Source of the DNA: Actinomadura sp. K4S16
GTDB taxonomy: Bacteria; Actinomycetota; Actinomycetes; Streptosporangiales; Streptosporangiaceae
DNA length: 64,000 bases
NCBI RefSeq assembly: GCF_008327685.1
Contig: NZ_BDDE01000009.1
Location: 124,001 to 188,000 of the forward strand
Direction of reading: 5' to 3'
Shown here: positions 24,085 to 32,760 of the stretch, in pieces
Layout: each line of letters starts with the position of its first letter
Numbering within the stretch: position 1 is the stretch's first letter
Translations under genes and position numbers: made by a program
Notes under the pieces: model-generated
What the model was told of the DNA's origin: nothing
What the model saw: only the letters and a program-made list of their open reading frames with translations
Databases searched by the model: none

Positions 24085-26478
24085 ATGAGCGCAACCTTGG
24101 ACCCGAGGGGTCCCCACCACCCGCGTCTGCGGGAGCCGAGTGCGGTCGAGGACGGCCTGCGCGACCACGATCTGGCGTCCGCCGTGCATCGCGTCGCGCG
24201 CGTGCCGCGACTGCTGGTGGCCTGCACCTATGACGGCGTCCTCAGCAGCCCCGGCACCGATCAGGGCCAAGCCGTCGCGACCCCCGAGGCCGTCGCTGTC
24301 CTGCGGGAACTCGCGGCGCTGCCGGACACCTCGGTCGCGGTGTTGTCAGGCAGACCGCTGGGTGAGCTGGCCGCGCTGTCGCGGCTGCCCGCCGAGGTGC
24401 ATCTCATCGCCGGCCACGGCGTCGAGCACACCCTCGGACCCGCACTGATCACTACGGACGCCGTCAGCGCGGTGGACGCCCTGCGCACCCGGACCTCGGC
24501 AGGGGCGGTGCTGTTCATCGGCGACGGCCAAGCCGACGCGCAGGTGTTCGCCCGGCTGAACGGCCCGGACCTGGGCATCGACACCGTCTTCGCCCCCGGT
24601 GAGCCCGCCGCCACGGCGGCCATCGCGCTGGCGCTGCTCGAGCGGACCCGCCGTCGGTGGCTGTACGGAGAGCCGACCGTCCCCATCGAACGTCACTCCC
24701 TGCTGTCCGACCAGCGTACGGTCGCACTTCTCACCCCCGACGCCACCGTCACATGGCTGTGCCATCCCCGCCCTGACTCGCCCACTCTGTTCGGGCACCT
24801 GATCGGCGGTGCCGCCGCCGGACGGCTGACCACGAGCCCCTACCGCGGCGGCCTGCCTCTGGGTCAGCGCTACCGGACCGGCACGATGACCCTGGAGACC
24901 CGGTGGCCCGGACTGACCGTCACCGACTGGCTGGAGTCCGGTGCCCCGACCGGCCCGGACAGTTCGGGCGGACACCCCGATGCGAGGGCCCCGCTCGCCG
25001 GCACCTCCACCCTTGTCCGGGTGCTGTCGGGCACGGGCACGGCCCAGCTGGAGTTCGCTCCGCGTCCGGAGTTCGGCCAGGTCGAGGTCCGGCTCGCGCC
25101 CCGTCCCGGCGGGCTGCTGGTGGCCGGTTCCGGCGAGCGGGCGGCCCTGTACTCGCCGCAGGTGGAATGGACCGTGCGGTCCGATGAGGACGGCCACGAC
25201 ACCGCGCGCGCGATCGTCGACCTCGCGGCGTGCGGTGGCGCCGTCACCCTCGAACTGCGCCTGGGCACACACGATCTCCACCACCCCCCGACCGACGTCG
25301 GGAGCCGGCAGGCGCTGGCCGAGCGGCCGTGGCGGGACTGGGCGGCGGGGTTGCGGCTGCCGACCTTCGCGCGCGCCGACGTGCTGCGCAGCGCCCTGAC
25401 GCTGCGCGGGCTGTGCCACGCGCCGACCGGAGCCATCCTGGCCGCCGCCACCAGCTCCCTTCCAGAGGAGATCGGAGGAGTCCGCAACTGGGACTACCGG
25501 TACTGCTGGCTGCGCGACGCCGCGATGACGGCCCGCACCCTGGTCGACCTGGGAAGCCTCCACGAGGCCGAGGACCTGCTGCACTGGATCGGCGGCCTGG
25601 TCGCGGCCACCGGCGGCCACCCCGAACGCCTGCACCCGCTCTACACCCTGGACGGTCGGCACCTCGGCCCCGAAGCCGTCATCGACACCCTGCCCGGCTA
25701 CGCCGGCTCACGGCCCGTCCGCGTCGGGAACCTCGCCGACCGCCAAGTGCAACTCGACATCTTCGGGCCCGTGACCGACCTGATCGCCGCGGTCGCCGAT
25801 GCCCGCGGCGGCATCGGCGACGAGGAGTTCGGCATCGTCGAGGCGGCGGTCCAGGCCGTCCACCGACGCTGGCGCGAGCCCGACCACGGACTGTGGGAGG
25901 CCCGGCTGCCCCGGCGCCACCACGTCTACTCCAAAGTGATGTGCTGGCTGGCAGTGGACCGCGCCCTCCACATCGCGGCACAGCATCGCGGCCAGGACCG
26001 GCCCGAGTGGCGACGGTTGCGCGACCAGATCGCCTCCGACGTCACCGAACACGGCTGGCATCTCGACGCGAACGCCTACACCGTCGCCTACGGCCATCCT
26101 GACCTGGACGCTTCCTCGCTATGGGTCGGGCTGTCCGGCCTGCTCGCCCCCGACGACCCCCGGTTCCTGGCCACCGTCGAAAAAGTCGAAGCCGAACTGC
26201 GCAGCGGCCCCGTCGTCTACCGCTACCGCTGGGACGACGGCCTGCCAGGCCGAGAAGGCGGCTTCCACCTGTGCACCGCCTGGCTCATCGAGGCCTACCT
26301 GCGCACCGGCCGCCGAGACGACGCCGAAGAACTGTTCACCCAGATGCTCAACACCGCCGGCCCCACCGGCCTGCTCCCAGAGCAATACGACCCCCTCACC
26401 GAACGCGGCCTCGGCAACCACCCCCAGGCCTACACCCACCTCGGCCTCATCCGCTGCGCACTCCTGCTGAACACCTGA
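24085..26478 (+). CDS. GH15 trehalase/glucoamylase-like enzyme with N-terminal degenerate HAD (OtsB-like) domain
   Basis: A 797-residue protein; ATG with GGAGG 9 nt upstream. Residues ~35-190 resemble trehalose-6-phosphate phosphatase: LLVACTYDGVLSS, VAVLSGRPLGELAAL, FIGDGQADAQVF. The expected nucleophile Asp of DxDGT is replaced (TYDGV) and the cap domain is missing, so phosphatase activity is unlikely. Residues ~200-797 are a GH15 domain with NWDYRYCWLRDA, the general-acid region REGGFHLCTAW and the base region LLPEQYDP. GH15 members of this actinobacterial type include trehalases and alpha-glucan hydrolases. No signal peptide is seen, so it is probably cytoplasmic. It might break down sugar brought in by the upstream importer, but the 363-bp gap argues for separate transcription. 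Confidence 0.85.
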   Translation: MSATLDPRGPHHPRLREPSAVEDGLRDHDLASAVHRVARVPRLLVACTYDGVLSSPGTDQGQAVATPEAVAVLRELAALPDTSVAVLSGRPLGELAALSRLPAEVHLIAGHGVEHTLGPALITTDAVSAVDALRTRTSAGAVLFIGDGQADAQVFARLNGPDLGIDTVFAPGEPAATAAIALALLERTRRRWLYGEPTVPIERHSLLSDQRTVALLTPDATVTWLCHPRPDSPTLFGHLIGGAAAGRLTTSPYRGGLPLGQRYRTGTMTLETRWPGLTVTDWLESGAPTGPDSSGGHPDARAPLAGTSTLVRVLSGTGTAQLEFAPRPEFGQVEVRLAPRPGGLLVAGSGERAALYSPQVEWTVRSDEDGHDTARAIVDLAACGGAVTLELRLGTHDLHHPPTDVGSRQALAERPWRDWAAGLRLPTFARADVLRSALTLRGLCHAPTGAILAAATSSLPEEIGGVRNWDYRYCWLRDAAMTARTLVDLGSLHEAEDLLHWIGGLVAATGGHPERLHPLYTLDGRHLGPEAVIDTLPGYAGSRPVRVGNLADRQVQLDIFGPVTDLIAAVADARGGIGDEEFGIVEAAVQAVHRRWREPDHGLWEARLPRRHHVYSKVMCWLAVDRALHIAAQHRGQDRPEWRRLRDQIASDVTEHGWHLDANAYTVAYGHPDLDASSLWVGLSGLLAPDDPRFLATVEKVEAELRSGPVVYRYRWDDGLPGREGGFHLCTAWLIEAYLRTGRRDDAEELFTQMLNTAGPTGLLPEQYDPLTERGLGNHPQAYTHLGLIRCALLLNT

Positions 26479-27338
26479 CACACGACCACCACTCCCCACC
26501 CCGCACACCTGGCAGCAGCCCCCGCCACGACCGCGAACGCACGACGGCGGGGGCCGTGGGTCTACTCGGAGTGCGCGCTCACAGCCGCGATGCAGGCGAG
26601 CACATCCGGAGCAGGCTCGGTCTCTTCCTTCCCGGAAGAACTCAAGCCCCCCGGCGGGAGCGGCGAGAAACACATGTCGGTGGCCGGTTAACATCCTCAC
26701 AATCGGCTCGCGGAAAGACATGGGTTTCTCGTGTGCAGTCAGGGAGCCACGGGAGCCAGTTTCGGGAGCCACCGTACGCTTCGCAGATTCCCGAAGCGCT
26801 CACCCAGACGGTCGATCATCATGAGGGTGCGGTTCTGCTCGGCCGAGTTCGGTGACGGAAGCTGCATTGGCCTTCTTGAGAACCTCGTTGGCCCGCTTGG
26901 AGTCGGCGTTCTCGGTGCGTAGCCGTCAGCTGCTGGCGCTTGACCGAGGAGCGTGATGACGGTCATGGGAGCACGGCCGCTGACATCGTCGGACCCGGTC
27001 TCGATGGTCATTGTCAGGGCCGACAGTTGCGAGCCTCACAGAGTTCGTCGCGCTTGACGATGCCCTCCGCGGCGAGCGTGCGCGCCCCCGGTCGAAACGC
27101 CCGTGACGGGCTGTGCCCGCGCTCCCGGCCGAATGGGTGTACGCGCAGGTCCAGGTAAGGGCTGTTGTGCCGCTGCGCGGCCCGGGTCGCCAGCATGGGG
27201 CATCCGAGGGTCGGGCTTTGCATCGAAAAGCTGCTGGCGTGTTGTGCTGCCGTCGAGTGCAGGGGTTGCGAACGTTTGCCGAGGTCGCGTCGCCTGGTCG
27301 GCCGTTACCGGCGGCTGCTAACGTATCAGTCTGTGGTG
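26479..27338. other. Intergenic, 860 bp, with a decayed IS3-type fragment
   Basis: No intact gene. A transposase relic occupies about 26739-26930. The rest holds only short frames without recognisable coding character. The last part carries the promoter of the arsenic operon; ATCAGT (27325-27330) and ACTGAT (27351-27356) form a possible ArsR dyad around the start codon. Confidence 0.5.
26704..26935 (-). mobile_element. IS3-family transposase remnant (dispersed repeat, copy 1)
   Basis: The minus strand reads LRTENADSKRANEVLKKANA, matching the leucine-zipper end of IS3-type OrfA. It is followed by MIDRLGERFGNLRSVRW, like the OrfA/OrfB junction. The segment 26704-26832 recurs at 38726-38846 and in part at 51490-51605. 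It includes the repeated word GGGAGCC twice within 21 bp. Confidence 0.5.
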
Positions 27339-27647
27339 ATGTCAGTCGGAACTGATGTGCTCAGGTTGTTGGCCGACCCGTTGCGCGCCCGGATCGTGTC
27401 GCTGCCGGCAGCGGAGGCGCTGTGCAACTGCCACCTCGTGGAGGAGACCGGCGCCAAGCAGACCAATATCTCCAACCACCTGCGGGTGCTGCGTGAAGCC
27501 GGCCTGGTGGACACCGAACCGTGCGGGCGTTTCACCTACTACCGGCTGCGCCCCGAGGCGCTGGAGCAGTTGGCCGCCGAACTCGGCGAGCTGGCCGCCG
27601 CCGCCCGCGAGGTCCAGACCCACCAGCGAAAGAGGCCCTGCGCGTGA
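27339..27647 (+). CDS. arsR: ArsR family metalloregulator 1
   Basis: A 102-residue winged-helix repressor. Cys29 and Cys31 (LCNCHLVEETGAK) lie in the recognition-helix region, where ArsR proteins bind As(III). TNISNHLRVLREAGLV is the DNA-reading helix. A further Cys near the C-terminus (RKRPCA) could be a third ligand. It overlaps the efflux gene by 4 nt. It likely represses arsR-acr3-arsC-arsC and lets go when arsenite binds. Confidence 0.88.
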   Translation: MSVGTDVLRLLADPLRARIVSLPAAEALCNCHLVEETGAKQTNISNHLRVLREAGLVDTEPCGRFTYYRLRPEALEQLAAELGELAAAAREVQTHQRKRPCA

Positions 27648-28744
27648 CCACCACGCAAGACTCCGGCACCGACCCCCGTCCCCCGGAGGACGGGGTGGTC
27701 GCCGGGCTGTCGATGCTCGACCGGTTCCTGCCCGTGTGGATCATCGCGGCCATGGTGCTCGGTCTCGGGCTGGGACGCGCAGTTCCAGGACTGGACGACG
27801 CCCTGGCCAAGGTCGAGGCGGGCGGGATCTCGTTGCCGATCGCTCTCGGCCTGCTGGTGATGATGTACCCGGTGCTGGCCAAGGTCCGTTACGACCGGCT
27901 GGACACCGTCACCGGGGACCGCCGGCTGATGGTCGCCTCGCTGCTGCTGAACTGGGTGATCGGCCCGGCGGTGATGTTCGCGCTGGCCTGGATGTTCCTG
28001 CCCGACCTGCCCGAGTACCGCACGGGGCTGATCATCGTCGGCCTGGCCCGGTGCATCGCGATGGTCATCATCTGGAACGACCTCGCCTGCGGTGACCGCG
28101 AGGCCGCGGCCGTCCTGGTCGCTCTCAACTCCGTCTTCCAGGTCATCGCGTTCGGTGCGCTCGGCTGGTTCTACCTCCAGGTCCTGCCCGGTTGGCTGGG
28201 ACTGGCTACCGACGAGGCGGACTTCTCGATCGGCAAGATCGTGGTGAACGTGCTGGTGTTCCTGGGCATCCCGCTGGCGGCCGGATACCTCACTCGCCGC
28301 CTCGGTGAACGCGCCCGTGGCCGCGCGTGGTACGAGGAGCGGTTCCTGCCCCGGATCGGTCCCGTGGCGCTGTACGGGCTGCTGTTCACCGTCGTCATCC
28401 TGTTCGCCCTGCAAGGCGACACCATCACCAACCAGCCCGCTGACGTCGCCCGCATCGCCCTCCCGCTGCTGGCCTACTTCGCGGTGATGTGGGGTGGGGC
28501 CTTCGCCCTCGGCCGCGCCGTCCGGCTGTCCTATCCGCGCACCGCGACACTGGCGTTCACTGCTGCCGGGAACAACTTCGAGCTGGCCATCGCCGTGGCG
28601 ATCGGAACCTTCGGCGTCACCTCCGGGCAGGCGCTGTCGGGCGTGGTCGGCCCGCTGATCGAGGTTCCGGTCCTCGTGGGGCTGGTGTACGTGTCGCTGT
28701 GGCTGCGTCGCCGATATCAGGTCGGCGGCGGTGACAGGAGATGA
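27644..28744 (+). CDS. acr3: Arsenite efflux transporter Acr3
   Basis: A 366-residue membrane protein with ten predicted helices. The GTG start overlaps the arsR stop as GTGA. It has the Acr3 signatures GLARCIAMVIIWNDLACGD, which contains the essential Cys, and AAGNNFELAIAVAIGTFG, which contains the conserved Asn and Glu. It extrudes As(III), and possibly Sb(III), using the proton gradient. The two reductases that follow supply its substrate from arsenate. Confidence 0.95.
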   Translation: MTTTQDSGTDPRPPEDGVVAGLSMLDRFLPVWIIAAMVLGLGLGRAVPGLDDALAKVEAGGISLPIALGLLVMMYPVLAKVRYDRLDTVTGDRRLMVASLLLNWVIGPAVMFALAWMFLPDLPEYRTGLIIVGLARCIAMVIIWNDLACGDREAAAVLVALNSVFQVIAFGALGWFYLQVLPGWLGLATDEADFSIGKIVVNVLVFLGIPLAAGYLTRRLGERARGRAWYEERFLPRIGPVALYGLLFTVVILFALQGDTITNQPADVARIALPLLAYFAVMWGGAFALGRAVRLSYPRTATLAFTAAGNNFELAIAVAIGTFGVTSGQALSGVVGPLIEVPVLVGLVYVSLWLRRRYQVGGGDRR

Positions 28745-28781
28745 CCAGCGCGGTTCCAGAGATCTGCCACGGAGGTCCGCA

Positions 28782-29435
28782 GTGATCACGACACCCGGAG
28801 AGGCGTTGTTCGATCGCATCGCCGCGCGGCTGGCCGGACGGTTCCACGGGCTGGTCTCCCCCGAGACCGCCCGCCGTCTGGTCGTCGACTCCTACGGGCA
28901 GCTGCGGGCCGCCTCCAATGTCGGCGCCCATCTGGTGGTGCTGGCCGAACGGTTCGCAGCCGAGCGGCTCACCGCGCTCGCCCAGGCCGAAGGACGGCTC
29001 GACAAGCCGGTCCCCGAGGTGCTGTTCGTCTGCGACGCCAACGCCGGCCGGTCCCAGATGGCCGCCGCGCTGGCCATTGCGCGTGGGCGCGGGCGGCTGC
29101 ACGCCCGCTCGGCCGGCACCTCGCCGGCGGCCGAACTGGAGCTGGCCGTCGTCGAGGTCATGGCCGAGATCGGGGTGGACCTGTCGGCCGAGTTCCCCAA
29201 GCCGCTGACCGACGAACTCGTCGCCGCCGCCGACCTGGTGATCACCCTGGGCTGCGGCGGTGCCTGCCCGCTCCTGCCGCAGACCCGGTATCTGGACTGG
29301 GCCGTCCCCGACCCGGCCCACCAGCCGCTGAGCGAGATCCGCCGCATCCGCGACGAGCTCGACCTGCTCGTCACCGACCTGCTCGCCGCCCTCGGCCATC
29401 CCGGCCTCGACCAGCAACGGACCCCCGATGTCTGA
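28782..29435 (+). CDS. ArsC-like low-molecular-weight phosphatase family protein with helical N-terminus
   Basis: A 217-residue protein; GTG 28782 has GGAGG 6 nt upstream. About 80 N-terminal residues form a predicted helical domain (ETARRLVVDSYGQLRAASNV). A reductase/phosphatase domain follows with CDANAGRSQMA (C-x5-R loop), GCGGACPLLP and RYLDWAVPDP. It is close to the shorter ArsC encoded next and overlaps it by 8 nt. It probably reduces arsenate, or acts in the mycothiol-linked route, but activity is inferred. Confidence 0.8.
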   Translation: MITTPGEALFDRIAARLAGRFHGLVSPETARRLVVDSYGQLRAASNVGAHLVVLAERFAAERLTALAQAEGRLDKPVPEVLFVCDANAGRSQMAAALAIARGRGRLHARSAGTSPAAELELAVVEVMAEIGVDLSAEFPKPLTDELVAAADLVITLGCGGACPLLPQTRYLDWAVPDPAHQPLSEIRRIRDELDLLVTDLLAALGHPGLDQQRTPDV

Positions 29436-29850
29436 TCAGACTCTCTCCGGCAAGCCCAGCGTCCTGTTCGTCTGCGTTCACAACGCCGGACGCTCCCAGA
29501 TGGCCGCCGCCTACCTCACCCACCTGGCCGGCGAAGAGATCGAAGTCCGCTCGGCGGGGTCGGCACCGGCCGACCAGGTCAACCCCGCGGTGGTGGCGGC
29601 GATGGCCGAGGAGGGCATCGACATCTCCGCCGAGATCCCCAAGGTCCTGACAGTCGACGCCGTCCAGGCCTCCGACGTCGTCATCACCATGGGCTGCGGG
29701 GACACCTGCCCGGTCTTCCCCGGCAAGCGCTACCTGGACTGGGCCCTCGACGACCCCGCCGGGCAGGGCGTCGACGGCGTGCGGCCGATCCGCGACGAGA
29801 TCCGCAAGCGCGTCGAGAACCTTGTGAGCGAGCTGCGGCCGCAGGAGTGA
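29428..29850 (+). CDS. arsC: Arsenate reductase ArsC (LMW-PTP type)
   Basis: A 140-residue enzyme with CVHNAGRSQMAAAY as the P-loop, SAGSAP, MGCGDTCPVFPGKRYLDWAL with two Cys, and a closing IRDEIRKRVENLV. This is the thioredoxin- or mycothiol-coupled ArsC class that turns arsenate into arsenite. It is the last gene of the Acr3 operon. Confidence 0.92.
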   Translation: MSDQTLSGKPSVLFVCVHNAGRSQMAAAYLTHLAGEEIEVRSAGSAPADQVNPAVVAAMAEEGIDISAEIPKVLTVDAVQASDVVITMGCGDTCPVFPGKRYLDWALDDPAGQGVDGVRPIRDEIRKRVENLVSELRPQE

Positions 29851-29860
29851 GAACGCGGGG

Positions 29861-29928
29861 GCCGGAGCCGACGGTGCGGTGTCCTCGAACTTCCGCGCCG
29901 GTGTGCGGCACCGTCCTCGCTCTCCGGC
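29861..29928. terminator. Possible bidirectional terminator hairpin
   Basis: Between convergent arsC and arsR, GCCGGAG (29861-29867) pairs with CTCCGGC (29922-29928), and GACGGTGC (29870-29877) with GCACCGTC (29908-29915). The loop is long and there is no T-run, so this is tentative. Confidence 0.35.
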
Positions 29929-30000
29929 TCCTGTCCTGCCCCTGGTCGATCCGCGGCCGTTTGCCGGGCACGGTAGGAGGGGCGAGCCAGGGCGGCGGGT

Positions 30001-30396
30001 TCAGTCCGCGGGCGGGCAGCAGGTGTGCAGGTAGTCGCGCAGTTCGGTGAGCGACCGGTCGATCGCGGCGGAATCGATGCGGTAGAGGACCTGCTTGCCG
30101 TCCCTGCGTGAGGTGAGCAGGCCGCCCCGCCGCAGCAGCGCGAGTTGCTGCGAGGCGTTGGACTGGCCGACGCCCAGACGCTCGGCGACGGCGCCGACGC
30201 TGAGTTCGATGCCGCCGGCGAACAGTTCGAGCATCTGCTGCCGCTGCTCGCTGGCCAGCGCCTTGAGGAACTCGTGTGCTCCGGCGCCGAGCGGAGCGGC
30301 CGGCGTCCCCTCGCAGCCTCCGCCGGGCGACCTCGTGGCCGTCCCGTCAACCGGTCCTTCCATCGACATCGACTGGCTGGTCACCGGCTCGGCCAT
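30001..30396 (-). CDS. arsR: ArsR family metalloregulator 2
   Basis: A 131-residue regulator. I chose the ATG at 30396 because GGAGGAG stands 9 nt upstream; ATGs at 30414 and 30429 are alternatives. The winged helix shows VGAVAERLGVGQSNASQQLA and LLTSRRDGKQVLYRI. It lacks the usual ELCVCDL motif; metal-binding Cys may be the C-terminal pair (LHTCCPPAD) plus one Cys before the fold (GGGCEG). It is divergent from the ArsO-like gene, with a clear dyad between. Confidence 0.85.
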   Translation of the reverse strand: MAEPVTSQSMSMEGPVDGTATRSPGGGCEGTPAAPLGAGAHEFLKALASEQRQQMLELFAGGIELSVGAVAERLGVGQSNASQQLALLRRGGLLTSRRDGKQVLYRIDSAAIDRSLTELRDYLHTCCPPAD

Positions 30397-30439
30397 CGCT
30401 GCTTGCTCCTCCATGGGACGGGCTTCCATCCTAGGTCAC

Positions 30440-30475
30440 ATATCAACACTTGGACATTTTATGAAATGTTGATAT
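30440..30475. promoter_or_regulatory. ArsR-type nested operator
   Basis: ATATCAACA (30440-30448) and TGTTGATAT (30467-30475) are perfect inverted arms. Within them ACATTT (30454-30459) and AAATGT (30464-30469) form an inner dyad. The site is AT-rich against a GC-rich background, between arsR 2 and the flavoprotein gene. Confidence 0.7.
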
Positions 30476-30484
30476 GTTCCCCGC

Positions 30485-31582
30485 ATGCTCACCACCGCAC
30501 CGCTGGTCGTCATCGGCGGCGGGCAGGCCGGTCTGGCCACCGCCCACACCGCTCGATCCCTCGGCTTGGCACCCATCGTCCTGGAGGCGGCCAAGCAGTC
30601 GGCCGGGTCCTGGCCGCACTACTACGACAGCCTCACCCTTTTCTCTCCGGCCCGCCGCAGCGCTCTGCCCGGGACGGTGTTCCCCGGTGATCCGGACGGC
30701 TACCCCGCGCGGGACGAGGTCGTGGCCTACCTGACCGACTACGCCGCCCGTCTGGACGCCGACATCCGCACCGGTCACCGGGTCACGGAGGTCGTGGCCG
30801 CGCAGGACGGTTCGCGAGGCGGATTCGAGGTGGTCACGGCGGGCGGCGAGGTCTTCGCCGCACCGCTGGTGATCGCCGCGACGGGCGGCTTCAGTCGCCC
30901 CTACCGCCCGGATCTGCCGGGTCTGGACGCCTTCCCCGGCGCGGTGCTGCACTCCTCCGACTACCGGCGCCCCGACCCGTTCACGGGCCGGCGAGTGGTG
31001 ATCGTGGGCGGGGGGAACTCGGCGGTGCAGATCGCGATCGAGCTCGCCGGGGTCGCCGACGTCACGCTGGCCACCCGGCATCCCCTCCGCTTCATGGCGC
31101 AGCGCCTTCTGGGCGTCGACATGCACATCTGGTTGCAGCGCAGCGGGCTGGACACCGCGGGCTGGGCCCGCCCGCTGCTGACCGGCGGCAAGGGGACGCC
31201 GGTGATGGACACCGGCACTTACCGCGACGCCATCGCCACCGGCAACCCCGACCGCCGCCCGATGTTCACCCGCCTGGAGGGAGACCAGGTTGTGTGGAGC
31301 GATGGGACGCGCGAACACGTCGACGTGGTGTTGCTGGCCACCGGGTATCGGCCGGGCGTGGACTATCTCGCCGGGTTCGGTGCGCTGGACCAGGACGGGC
31401 AGCCGCGCCACCGCGGCGGTGCCTCGCTCACCCACCCAGGACTGGGGTACGTGGGGCTGGAATGGCAGCGCTCGTTCGCCTCGGCCACCCTGCGCGGGGT
31501 CGCCGCCGACGCCCGGCACGTCCTCACCCGGTTGCGCAAGCAGAGACGCACCACCGACCGTGCGTTGACGTCGTCCAAATGA
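30485..31582 (+). CDS. ArsO-like FAD/NADPH-dependent monooxygenase 1
   Basis: A 365-residue flavoprotein with two Rossmann motifs, VVIGGGQAGLATAH near the N-terminus and VVIVGGGNSAVQIA near residue 175, plus the closing ATGYRPG motif. This is the layout of flavin monooxygenases called ArsO in actinobacterial arsenic operons. The N-terminal region PHYYDSLTLFSPARRSALPG is typical of that subgroup. It starts 10 nt after the dyad operator. Oxidation of trivalent or methylated arsenicals has been proposed for ArsO, but the reaction here is inferred. Confidence 0.85.
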   Translation: MLTTAPLVVIGGGQAGLATAHTARSLGLAPIVLEAAKQSAGSWPHYYDSLTLFSPARRSALPGTVFPGDPDGYPARDEVVAYLTDYAARLDADIRTGHRVTEVVAAQDGSRGGFEVVTAGGEVFAAPLVIAATGGFSRPYRPDLPGLDAFPGAVLHSSDYRRPDPFTGRRVVIVGGGNSAVQIAIELAGVADVTLATRHPLRFMAQRLLGVDMHIWLQRSGLDTAGWARPLLTGGKGTPVMDTGTYRDAIATGNPDRRPMFTRLEGDQVVWSDGTREHVDVVLLATGYRPGVDYLAGFGALDQDGQPRHRGGASLTHPGLGYVGLEWQRSFASATLRGVAADARHVLTRLRKQRRTTDRALTSSK

Positions 31583-31655
31583 TGACGGCGTAGGGCCCCG
31601 CTGGAGACGCCGCCGCTCGCCCGAGGACCTGACGGGCGCGCCACATCCGAGGCGA

Positions 31656-32108
31656 TCAGGATGGCGTCGCGGCCGGCGGGCCTGCGACGACACTGCCCTG
31701 CACCTCGCAGGTGGCGGCGAGGGTGTTGTAGACGGTGCCGTAGCGGCGCAGGTTGCGGTGCAGCAGATCGACCCGGTGTTCGGGTTCGTCGGTGTCCAGC
31801 CGCAGTTCATAGGTGAAGCGTGTGAAGGCCGGTGGGGAGTCTTGACGGTGGGCGGTCACCACGGCCTCGGCATGCCGGTACCGGAAGGGGAGGATCTGCC
31901 CGCACCGTTCGACGTTCTTGAGCAGGCAGGCGGCGAGCGCCGCGGCGAGAAGTTCGGCGGGGCCGGGCAGCCCGGACGGTGCGCTCGCCCAGGCGGTGTC
32001 GAGGGTGATCGCCTCGCTGCCGACGCTGACCAGGGCTCGGCCGGCCGAGGTGGTGGAAGCGGTGACCTGGTAGCTGGTGGGGGCCGGCTGGGTGATGGTG
32101 TCGTTCAT
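31656..32108 (-). CDS. OsmC family protein
   Basis: A 150-residue protein; the ATG has GGAG 6 nt upstream. It has the OsmC/Ohr pattern: a central Cys (LLAAALAACLLKN) and a second Cys near the C-terminus (TLAATCEVQGSV), the redox pair that reduces organic or hydroperoxide substrates. It lies in the arsenic island between arsR 2/arsO and arsR 3. It could deal with oxidative stress caused by arsenite. Confidence 0.83.
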   Translation of the reverse strand: MNDTITQPAPTSYQVTASTTSAGRALVSVGSEAITLDTAWASAPSGLPGPAELLAAALAACLLKNVERCGQILPFRYRHAEAVVTAHRQDSPPAFTRFTYELRLDTDEPEHRVDLLHRNLRRYGTVYNTLAATCEVQGSVVAGPPAATPS

Positions 32109-32316
32109 AGCGGGCTCCGGGTGGAGTGCGGCGCTGCGAGAGCACAGCGACCGCGGGTAGGCCGTGCATGCATCGAAAGGACTGACGCTTTGATGCTCCA
32201 CCGGGGACCCGCCCGTAAGGCAGGGGCCAAGGTCCCAAGGCGCCCGTCGGTCGGCCCGAGGCGGCGAGTCCGCACACCATGCCTGTCTGGTCGGGGCGTG
32301 GGGGACAGGGCGCGGG

Positions 32317-32682
32317 TCAGGCCGGTGCCAGGGCCGGCAGGGCGAACAGGCCTGACAGGCGGGTCAGCCTGTCCGGCACCACCCGGTAGTACACCCACGT
32401 GCCGCGCCGTTCACCCTCGATGAGCCCGGCCTGGCGCAACACCTTCAGGTGGTGGGAGATGGTCGGCGCGGTGAGCTCGAACGGGCCGGTCAGGTCGCAC
32501 ACGCACGCCTCGCCGCCCTCGACCGAGGCGATCAGGTTCAGCAGGCGCAACCGCACCGGGTCGGACAGCGCCTTGAACACCTTGGCCAGCCCGGCCGCCT
32601 CCGCCTCGCTCAACGTCGGCCCGCTCAACGGTGCGCAGCAGACGGGGTCGGTCACGTCCTCGAGCTCCAGCAACTTAGACAT
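32317..32682 (-). CDS. arsR: ArsR family metalloregulator 3
   Basis: A 121-residue repressor with the classical CVCDL As(III)-binding motif (GEACVCDLTGPFELTAP) ahead of ISHHLKVLRQAGLIEGE. An N-terminal CC pair (DPVCCAPLSG) could add ligands, as in actinobacterial ArsR types with N-terminal thiols. It is divergent from the Cys-rich peptide/flavoprotein/MFS operon, with two identical-architecture dyads between, one overlapping its own start codon. Confidence 0.9.
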   Translation of the reverse strand: MSKLLELEDVTDPVCCAPLSGPTLSEAEAAGLAKVFKALSDPVRLRLLNLIASVEGGEACVCDLTGPFELTAPTISHHLKVLRQAGLIEGERRGTWVYYRVVPDRLTRLSGLFALPALAPA

Positions 32683-32690
32683 GTCTCTAA
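32675..32690. promoter_or_regulatory. ArsR operator TTAGA-N6-TCTAA, site 1
   Basis: TTAGA (32675-32679) and TCTAA (32686-32690) with 6 bp between. The site overlaps the arsR 3 start codon and fits autorepression. Confidence 0.75.
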
Positions 32691-32730
32691 TTTGACATCC
32701 ATCTATCCAGCGATGCAAACTGGCGTCTGC

Positions 32731-32746
32731 TTAGACAAGCATCTAA
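32731..32746. promoter_or_regulatory. ArsR operator TTAGA-N6-TCTAA, site 2
   Basis: Same arms and spacing as site 1, 56 bp downstream and just before the ribosome site of the small Cys-rich gene. It probably controls the rightward operon. Confidence 0.75.
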
Positions 32747-32760
32747 ACAGGGAGTCCGAG

